Part shown: piece after piece, positions 7,084 to 12,099 of the stretch
Numbering within the stretch: position 1 is the first letter of the stretch
Layout of the letters: each line of letters begins with the position of its first letter
Assembly (NCBI GenBank): GCA_019310865.1
Contig: JAFDDL010000056.1
Coordinates: 1 to 12,099, forward strand
Length of the DNA stretch: 12,099 bases
Direction of reading: 5' to 3'
Origin: Deltaproteobacteria bacterium
GTDB lineage: Bacteria > Desulfobacterota > Desulfobacteria > Desulfobacterales > JAFDDL01
Notes under the pieces: generated by a model
What the model saw: only the letters and a program-made list of their open reading frames with translations
Databases searched by the model: none
What the model was told of the DNA's origin: nothing
Translations under genes and position numbers: made by a program

Positions 7084-9153
7084 ATGGGATCGGTTGAAAC
7101 ATTAAGAAATATCGCTTTTGTGGCCCACGGCGGTGCCGGAAAAACATCCCTTGCAGAAGTCATGCTTTTCAATACAGGCGTGACGAATCGGCAGGGAAAT
7201 GTGGTAGACGGCAATACCGTCATGGATTTTGAACCGGAAGAGGTCAAACGTGGTTCGAGCATCAGCACTGGTTTGCACCAGATAGACTGGAAAAAAAACA
7301 CCATCAACATACTGGATACGCCGGGAGATCAGAATTTTTTCTCGGATACGAGAAGCTGCCTGCAGGCAGCGGATGCCGCCGTTTTGCTAATCGATGGTGT
7401 TGATGGTGTCAAGGTTCAAACCGAAGCGGCCTGGGAGTATGCGGCGGAATTCAACATGCCCCTGGCGATATTTATCAACAAACTGGACCGGGAACGGTCA
7501 GGCTTCTCGCGAACATTTGAGGACGCCGCCAACCTGTTCACACCCAAACCGATTTTGGTTCAACTTCCCATCGGCAAAGAGATGGATTTTAACGGTGTCG
7601 TTGATCTGATTACGATGAAGGCCTTTTCCTATGATGAAAAGGGGAAATCAACCCCCATCGACATCCCGGCCGACATGCAGGATCAAGTGGAAAGCGAACA
7701 CGAGGCATTGGTAGAAAACCTTGCGGAAGCTGATGACGACTTGCTTGAGCGATATCTGGAAGGTGTATCCCTTTCAGAGGATGATATGTATGCTGCGTTA
7801 AAAAAAGGAACACAGGATCGAAGCTTCGTGCAGGTGCTATGCGGCTCAGCCACGAAAAATATTGGCATTGACAAGCTCTGCGACTTGATTGTGGGCAGCC
7901 TGCCGAATCCGGCGGAACGCAGCGACTTTGTCGGAACAGATACCTCCGGAGATGAGGAATTGTCACGGCCGGCAGACCCGCAGGCACCCTTTTCAGCTTT
8001 TGTTTTCAAGACGGTTACGGATCCATACGCGGGCCAATTGTCCGTCTTTCGCGTGGTATCCGGAAACCTTGGAAGTGACGGGGGGCTTTACAATGCCACC
8101 CAGAACGCCAAGGAACGGTTTTCGCAGCTGCTTCGCATGGCTGGAAAGGAGCAAAAACCGGCCAACGGCGCCGGCCCGGGCGCCATTGTCGCTGTGGCCA
8201 AACTGAAAAATACCCGCACCGGCGATACCCTGTGTGACGATTCGTCCATCATCAAGTTCAATACCGTGGCGCCGCTGCCCTCCCTGATATCCTTCGCCGT
8301 TGAAGCTAAAAACCAGGGCGATGAGGACAAAATCTTTTCGTCATTGAGCAAACTTCTTCAGGAAGACACGGCCCTCAAACTCGATCGAAATTCGGAAACC
8401 AAGGAAATTCTGCTTTCGGGACGGGGTGAAATTCACATTGAAATCGCCGTTGAAAAACTGAAGCGAAAATTTAATGTGGAGGTGCTGCTCAACCCGCCCA
8501 AGGTACCGTATCGGGAAACTTTCAAGAAAAAGGTTCGTGTTCAGGGAAGACATAAAAAACAAACCGGTGGTCATGGTCAGTTCGGCGACTGCTGGATTCA
8601 ACTGGAACCGAAAAAAAGTGGTGAGGGCTTTGAATTCGTAAATGCCATTGTTGGTGGCGCCATTCCCAGAACATATATACCGGCAGTGGAGAAAGGCGTG
8701 ATCGAAGCCGCCCAGAGAGGTGTTCTCGCCGGATTCCCGGTGGTCGATTTCAGGGTAACCCTGGACGATGGATCGTATCATGCTGTCGACTCGTCGGAAA
8801 TGGCCTTCAAGATTGCCGGCTCCCTGGCTTTTAGAAAGGCGGCCGTTGAAGCAAGCCCTGTTTTACTGGAACCGATCATGGACGTGGCCATTACAACTCC
8901 CGATGAGTACATGGGGGACATTATGGGGGATTTAAACAGCCGACGCGGACGCGTTCTGGGAATGGATTCCAAAGGAAAAAACCAGATAATCAAAGCCCAA
9001 GTACCCATGTCCGAATTTCTCTCCTACGCCAAGGATCTCCGTTCCATTACCGGCGGAAGAGGCACCTTTTCAATGAATTTCGCCCGTTACGAAGAAATCC
9101 CGGCTCAACTTTCCCAGAAAATCGTGGAGGAAATCAACGCCCGGAAAGACTAG
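7084..9153 (+). CDS. Elongation factor G-like translational GTPase (EF-G paralogue)
   Basis: This 689-aa protein has full EF-G architecture: GTPase domain (1-275), domain II (about 305-395), domain III (about 400-470), domain IV (about 478-595) and a domain V (about 596-680) with EPIMDVAITTPDEYMGDIMG. G motifs are AHGGAGKT (14-21; canonical EF-G has AHIDAGKT), switch I KRGSSIS (55-61, Ser replacing the Mg-contacting Thr of RGITI), DTPGDQNF (78-85; canonical DTPGHVDF, so the catalytic switch II His is Asp82), NKLD (132-135) and CGSA (253-256). Domain IV carries KQTGGHGQFGD (492-502). These changes fit the EF-G-2/EF-G-like branch rather than the housekeeping fusA, which normally sits in the str operon. 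EF-G-2 proteins bind ribosomes and GTP, but their role is poorly settled; I give no symbol. The neighbouring tlyA is also ribosome-directed. Confidence 0.9.
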   Translation: MGSVETLRNIAFVAHGGAGKTSLAEVMLFNTGVTNRQGNVVDGNTVMDFEPEEVKRGSSISTGLHQIDWKKNTINILDTPGDQNFFSDTRSCLQAADAAVLLIDGVDGVKVQTEAAWEYAAEFNMPLAIFINKLDRERSGFSRTFEDAANLFTPKPILVQLPIGKEMDFNGVVDLITMKAFSYDEKGKSTPIDIPADMQDQVESEHEALVENLAEADDDLLERYLEGVSLSEDDMYAALKKGTQDRSFVQVLCGSATKNIGIDKLCDLIVGSLPNPAERSDFVGTDTSGDEELSRPADPQAPFSAFVFKTVTDPYAGQLSVFRVVSGNLGSDGGLYNATQNAKERFSQLLRMAGKEQKPANGAGPGAIVAVAKLKNTRTGDTLCDDSSIIKFNTVAPLPSLISFAVEAKNQGDEDKIFSSLSKLLQEDTALKLDRNSETKEILLSGRGEIHIEIAVEKLKRKFNVEVLLNPPKVPYRETFKKKVRVQGRHKKQTGGHGQFGDCWIQLEPKKSGEGFEFVNAIVGGAIPRTYIPAVEKGVIEAAQRGVLAGFPVVDFRVTLDDGSYHAVDSSEMAFKIAGSLAFRKAAVEASPVLLEPIMDVAITTPDEYMGDIMGDLNSRRGRVLGMDSKGKNQIIKAQVPMSEFLSYAKDLRSITGGRGTFSMNFARYEEIPAQLSQKIVEEINARKD

Positions 9154-9175
9154 TGCCCTGTCATCCATCACATAC

Positions 9176-9214
9176 AAAAAAAGGGGGGCCGGCATTATCC
9201 ACTCCCCTTTTTTT
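9176..9214. terminator. Bidirectional terminator after the EF-G paralogue
   Basis: AAAAAAAGGGG (9176-9186) pairs perfectly with CCCCTTTTTTT (9204-9214) across a 17-base loop. The A and T runs form both the lower stem and, on either strand, the U-tract. It lies 22 bases after the EF-G-like stop and 47 bases beyond the stop of the convergent radical-SAM gene, so it can end transcription from both sides. Confidence 0.85.
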
Positions 9215-9246
9215 AGTGCTCATTCCTGAGCCCTTAGCACTTTTTT
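9215..9246 (+). terminator. Second, backup terminator hairpin
   Basis: AGTGCT (9215-9220) pairs with AGCACT (9236-9241) and is followed by TTTTT (9242-9246). Inside it an alternative 5-bp hairpin GCTCA/TGAGC (9218-9222/9227-9231) can form. It abuts the previous terminator and would catch read-through of the EF-G-like transcript. Confidence 0.6.
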
Positions 9247-9259
9247 CCGGCGAAGCCGG
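9247..9259. repeat. GC-rich hairpin just beyond the radical-SAM gene
   Basis: CCGGC-GAA-GCCGG is a perfect 5-bp stem with a 3-base loop, one base from the TGA of the - strand gene. On the - strand it is followed by A rather than T residues. By itself it is not an intrinsic terminator, but it could protect the 3' end of that transcript. Confidence 0.5.
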
Positions 9260-9260
9260 C

Positions 9261-10370
9261 TCAGGTGGTCGGTTCCAACCCGCAGATCTCCCTGGCGCTA
9301 TCATCGAGCATGTGCGACAAGCCACCCTTTTCAGACGGAATAAAACCGAAGGACTTTTGCCACACCTCATCATCCTCCATACATAGGTAGACCATCACAT
9401 TGGGTGCCTTTTCTCGAATCCAACGAACCATTTTTTCATAAAGTGCAATTCGCAGTGGCTTAAAATACCGCATTTTACCATCCAGGCCCGGAATCAGCTC
9501 ACCATAGATAATTTTAGAATCCGGGAACCGTCGGGTAATGATGGGTTTCAATGGGGGGATGAAACGAAATGTTCCCAAACTGATCCAAACAATGCGGTCC
9601 GGATCGATACGGGAAAAGAGACTGTCAATGACATTCTCGTAGTCTGCCTCACAACCCGGGTATATCACCATTGGATCAAAATGAAATGCCAGTGGATATC
9701 CCCATGACTGACAGGTTGCTGCGGCACGGATTCGAGCCCCCAAAGAGGCTGTTTGCCGCTCCTCGTGGCTGATGACGGCTTTTGTATTCAATGACCAGGC
9801 CATGATCGTTTTTTGCTCATGGCTCAGCGTAGATAGATTAGAGATTGCGGTAGTTTTTGTTTTAAGTTCCAGGATAGCGCGTCTCTGGGCGGCAAAGCGC
9901 GGCACCAGGTATCGTGACAAGTCGGTCCATGGTTCCCAGATCAAGGAATCGGTAAACTCACCGGTTCCGACACGATGAATTCCCGGCTCGGAAAACAACC
10001 GGTCCAGTTCCATGTCCAAGCGATCATGATTTACGAAATATTGCAGCACGGGCGGATGGAAATACGTTTGCAAAATGCAGTAGCTACAATCCATGGTGCA
10101 GAAGGAGCCGATGTGCAAAATCTTATAACCGCAGCATGTGTAGGCACGGGTACCCGGGCAGTCTTTTAAGAAAGCACCCTTGTTGCGATTCAGGTATAAT
10201 ATTTCCTTTCCAGCTTGAATTTTGTCGGATGCCTGCCGGTGAAGCGCATCGAATACCGCCTGGCTGTTTTGAACCGTTTGTACCGGTACATGAGGGAGTC
10301 GGAAGCGTATGGTGTGGACCGATGATTCATCCACGACCTGTTGGTGAATATATATCTGTGACAGCGACAA
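9261..10370 (-). CDS. Spore photoproduct lyase-related radical SAM protein lacking the catalytic Cys
   Basis: This 369-aa protein aligns by eye with Bacillus SplB through the radical-SAM domain. The [4Fe-4S] motif CTMDCSYC puts Cys91, Cys95 and Cys98 at the same numbers I recall for B. subtilis; ILQT follows (YLQT in SplB). The strand with the SplB H-donor Cys141 (SCTSD) corresponds to GEFTD (137-141), so Glu138 stands in its place. The relay Tyr97 is kept, but the position of Tyr99 is Ile99. A CPGT...YTCCGY motif (Cys71, Cys79, Cys80) precedes the cluster and is not in SplB as I recall it. Radical SAM chemistry is therefore likely, repair of spore photoproduct is not shown, and no sporulation gene is near. 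The start is TTG 10370, 13 bases after the kinase-like stop, with GGGAA close upstream; a later start would cut into the homologous N-terminal region. Databases would probably call it SPL or 'DNA photolyase'. Confidence 0.82.
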   Translation of the reverse strand: MSLSQIYIHQQVVDESSVHTIRFRLPHVPVQTVQNSQAVFDALHRQASDKIQAGKEILYLNRNKGAFLKDCPGTRAYTCCGYKILHIGSFCTMDCSYCILQTYFHPPVLQYFVNHDRLDMELDRLFSEPGIHRVGTGEFTDSLIWEPWTDLSRYLVPRFAAQRRAILELKTKTTAISNLSTLSHEQKTIMAWSLNTKAVISHEERQTASLGARIRAAATCQSWGYPLAFHFDPMVIYPGCEADYENVIDSLFSRIDPDRIVWISLGTFRFIPPLKPIITRRFPDSKIIYGELIPGLDGKMRYFKPLRIALYEKMVRWIREKAPNVMVYLCMEDDEVWQKSFGFIPSEKGGLSHMLDDSAREICGLEPTT

Positions 10371-10383
10371 GTGTTCCCGGCTT

Positions 10384-10995
10384 CTATTGGGTGATCAGCA
10401 TGCAAACCAGGTTGCAGACTTTATCCAGATCAACGTTACTGGTATTGAACACCAGATGATAAAGTCCGGGTTCGTCGTAGTCTTCCTTTCCGAATTTGCG
10501 ATAGAGGTTCACGCGACGTTTATCGTCGTTGGTAACGCTTTGAAATGCCTGCTTAAAAGACAAATCATAATGGGATTCGATGAATTTTACGCGATCTTCC
10601 TTTTGTGCCACGAGCAGGATGCTTTTTACATCTTCACGATCTTTTAATATATACTGACTTCCCCGACCGATGATGACTGCGTTGCCTTCATCTGCGATTT
10701 TGGTGATAATCTTATGCAGCAGGTCCACATATATTTCTTCATCGATGTATCCACGCTTTTCGTCAAGAATTCGGTCCACCAGGCTTTTGGGAACAATACC
10801 GGAGATGAATTTTTGAAATTTGCCGCCGGCCTCCTTTTCAACAGACATCACCCAATTGTCGGATACTTTTGCTTTCTGTGCTACCAGTTGAATGATCTCA
10901 TTATCAAACAGGTTATGCTGTAATCTTTCAGCGATCATTTTACCGAGGGTCAACCCCCCGGCGCCAAATTGTCGGGATATGGTAACAATTGCCAT
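10384..10995 (-). CDS. Cytidylate kinase-like family protein (AAA-type P-loop nucleotide kinase)
   Basis: This 203-aa protein fits the cytidylate kinase-like family, relatives of CMP kinase found singly or fused to other domains in anaerobes. The N-terminal strand and P-loop ITISRQFGAGGLTLGK variant is visible as VTISRQFGAGG (4-14) followed by LTLGK (15-19), matching the family form SRxxGSGGxxIG. A second conserved piece is AVIIGRGSQYIL (about 105-116). The LID-like region holds DDKRRVNLYRKFG, whose arginines could bind phosphates. Its substrate is unproven; it is not the housekeeping cmk. The ATG is supported by AAGGAGG (11003-11009) seven bases upstream and an extended -10 promoter just before it. 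It is followed by the radical-SAM gene after a 13-base gap, so the two are probably cotranscribed. Confidence 0.88.
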   Translation of the reverse strand: MAIVTISRQFGAGGLTLGKMIAERLQHNLFDNEIIQLVAQKAKVSDNWVMSVEKEAGGKFQKFISGIVPKSLVDRILDEKRGYIDEEIYVDLLHKIITKIADEGNAVIIGRGSQYILKDREDVKSILLVAQKEDRVKFIESHYDLSFKQAFQSVTNDDKRRVNLYRKFGKEDYDEPGLYHLVFNTSNVDLDKVCNLVCMLITQ

Positions 10996-11008
10996 TAATA
11001 AGCCTCCT

Positions 11009-11027
11009 TGATCGATGGATCATAGCA
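11009..11027 (-). promoter_or_regulatory. Extended -10 promoter with overlapping dyad for the kinase/radical-SAM unit
   Basis: Read on the - strand, TGC-TATGAT (11027-11019) is an extended -10 element with a 5/6 match; no good -35 is present, as is common for this class. Transcription would begin near 11012, leaving a leader of about 16 bases that consists mostly of the strong AAGGAGG site. A perfect inverted repeat TGATC-GATG-GATCA (11009-11022) overlaps the -10 and start point and could bind a repressor. Confidence 0.4.
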
Positions 11028-11042
11028 CTTAAGTTCCGCTTC

Positions 11043-11206
11043 CTTAGGGCTCGCGCAGAAATAACTTCACATTTTATGCGTCGATGCATCCCACCTGGCT
11101 GTGTTACAAAAATACAGAATATCCTGATATTCTTTAATTTTCGTGCCTTGCCATGTGGGCGCCTCAACACCTAAAATTGTGAATTTATTTCTGTGCGAAC
11201 CCTCAG
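11043..11206. repeat. Long imperfect inverted repeat (foldback/MITE-like element or long hairpin)
   Basis: Two arms of 81 bases (11043-11123 and 11126-11206) are inverted copies of each other around a CT centre. Hand alignment gives about 61 matches in 82 columns, with one compensating pair of single-base indels. The inner core is perfect: AGAATATC-CT-GATATTCT (11116-11133). The outer 29 bases match at 25 positions, starting CTTAGGGCTCGCGCAG on the left arm and CTGAGGGTTCGCACAG on the right arm read in reverse complement. A middle block shares CCCAC and TGGC. The structure fills most of the 267-base gap between the ParB-like gene and the kinase-like gene. No open frame of interest and no clear target-site duplication were found. 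It may be a non-autonomous mobile element, two head-to-head copies of a dispersed repeat, or the template of a long hairpin RNA that also ends the ParB-like transcript (T-rich GTATTTTTG follows the core on the - strand). Confidence 0.75.
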
Positions 11207-11262
11207 CGTCAGGATAGCATGTTACCCTTCAAGATTAAAGGTAAATTTGAAACCACTTCTAA

Positions 11263-12099
11263 TCAATTCGCGCGCTTTTTCAGGTGGGTCATAAACCCCG
11301 GGTGGTCCAGTAGCTTTTGCAGCGTCTGGTGATGGATTGAGAGTTCAGTTTTGGTTGTAAACTGCAAGGTCAATGTATATTTCCGGCTTTCAAAGGCGGC
11401 CGGCGCAGTTAATTTGGCGTTTTTACCCAATCCCAGTTCCGCGATCAATCGATCAAAATCGGTGGTCGCCTGGGACAGGTGGGGAAATCGTCTTCGATGA
11501 AGCAGGTCTCTGAGAAGACGCGTTTTCTGATTTGCATCTCGATCCGGGTCTGTGAGAATCGTTTGGATCGGCGTTCCCTGAATGATTGATTGAATACAGA
11601 CAGTTTCAGCTTTTGCAATTTCTAGTAGCGTTACAATCAATTCCCGCTGCTTGCTGAGGGTCAGCTTTAATTTAATGATGATTTTTGAAAGCGCCTGTGC
11701 CGGTTCCGGCGCCAACTGTTCAAGCATCATTGCGCTGGACAAGGCGACCTCACCGGAGATGAGGGCGGATTGAATCAATTGGGGCAACCGTCCCACCCGT
11801 TCCATTTTATTCACGATGGCCGGTGCATGTGGCAAACCAAGGGCTGCTACCGTTTCAGAAAACAGTTTCGGATCAGGGATCAGTCGACGCAAAATGGCAA
11901 GTGCACGACTGGTCTCCACGATATTTAAGGATCGTTGCGACAGGTTATCGGCGATGGCAAGCTTGGCGCAATCGATATCGGGCACGTCAGTCAAAAGGGC
12001 CCGAATGGGAATCCGGGACCAGGATAGGCCCTTGCAAGCGGCAATCCGCCGAAATCCGCACACGATGGTCAAGTGCCCGTCCCTTTCTATTTTCACAAT
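11263..12099 (-). CDS. ParB-like protein, 5' end outside window
   Basis: The frame runs to the right edge without a stop, so the N-terminus is missing; the first visible codons read IVKIERDGH. ParB/Spo0J-type signatures are IVCGFRRIAACKG (11-23 counting from GTG 12096; family form GERRxxAA), the box LAIADNLSQRSLNIVE (46-61; family form IENIQRxDLxPIE) and a helix-turn-helix-like region ETVAALGLPHAPAIVNKM (81-98), followed by LPQLIQSALISGEVALSSA as in the ParB central domain. The last ~80 residues (RRRFPHLSQ to the end, with AAFESRKYTLTLQF) do not look like the leucine-zipper-like end of canonical ParB. ParB domains bind CTP and DNA clamps in chromosome segregation, but related proteins serve as regulators or nucleases. 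No ParA gene lies downstream, and the upstream side cannot be seen. The role is therefore undecided. Confidence 0.85.
   Translation of the reverse strand: MVKIERDGHLTIVCGFRRIAACKGLSWSRIPIRALLTDVPDIDCAKLAIADNLSQRSLNIVETSRALAILRRLIPDPKLFSETVAALGLPHAPAIVNKMERVGRLPQLIQSALISGEVALSSAMMLEQLAPEPAQALSKIIIKLKLTLSKQRELIVTLLEIAKAETVCIQSIIQGTPIQTILTDPDRDANQKTRLLRDLLHRRRFPHLSQATTDFDRLIAELGLGKNAKLTAPAAFESRKYTLTLQFTTKTELSIHHQTLQKLLDHPGFMTHLKKRAN

Noticed and set aside
11076..11089. Near-palindrome ATGCGTCGATGCAT as a separate operator
   Set aside because: It falls within one arm of the long inverted repeat and 12 of 14 symmetric positions can arise by chance there; no independent support.
10940..11170. 76-codon open frame on the - strand spanning the start of the kinase-like gene and the inverted repeat
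   Set aside because: It overlaps the kinase-like gene out of frame and runs through the palindromic arm; its composition is Arg-rich and not protein-like.
11222..11244. TTACC/GGTAA hairpin just beyond the ParB-like stop as a terminator
   Set aside because: The stem is short with a bulge and no T-run follows on either strand.

Overview
The window reads as ordinary chromosomal DNA of a Gram-negative anaerobe. It most likely comes from a Desulfobacterota (former Deltaproteobacteria) lineage of the Desulfobacterales kind. That placement is an inference from protein style (GlmM, IspA, a spore-photoproduct-lyase relative, an EF-G paralogue and a cytidylate kinase-like protein) and from moderate GC content; no rRNA or other phylogenetic marker is present. 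I saw no tRNA, rRNA, CRISPR array, transposase or phage gene.

Layout. (1) 1-506 (+) is the 3' end of glmM, the last mutase step toward UDP-GlcNAc. It meets a convergent Bax inhibitor-1 type membrane protein (611-1315, -) at a bidirectional terminator (571-607). (2) 1316-1453 carries a good sigma70-like promoter for the Bax inhibitor-1 gene, embedded in dyad symmetry. A small conserved-looking unknown gene (1454-1714, +) follows. (3) 1802-6962 (+) is a tight operon, xseA-xseB-ispA-dxs-tlyA, with junctions of 5, 4, 3 and 1 bases. It encodes both subunits of exonuclease VII, two isoprenoid enzymes (DXP synthase and a short-chain prenyl diphosphate synthase) and a TlyA-type 2'-O-rRNA methyltransferase. 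(4) 7084-9153 (+) is an EF-G paralogue with its own strong ribosome binding site. (5) 9176-9259 is a cluster of hairpins terminating converging transcripts. (6) 10995-9261 (-) is a two-gene unit, a cytidylate kinase-like protein followed 13 bases later by a radical-SAM protein related to spore photoproduct lyase. (7) 11263-12099 (-) is the 3' part of a ParB-like gene with no visible ParA partner.

The most unusual points lie in the last third. The intergenic stretch between the ParB-like gene and the kinase gene is almost entirely one long imperfect inverted repeat (11043-11206, two arms of about 81 bases, roughly 74% matching by hand alignment). It could be a foldback or MITE-like element, two head-to-head copies of a dispersed repeat, or a long hairpin RNA. 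The spore-photoproduct-lyase relative keeps the radical-SAM cysteines at the positions I recall from the Bacillus enzyme. It has lost the catalytic hydrogen-donor cysteine and one of the two radical-relay tyrosines and gained a CxxxxxxxCC motif, so it probably does a different reaction. The rest of the window is mainly housekeeping; the exoVII/isoprenoid/TlyA order is a known conserved arrangement.
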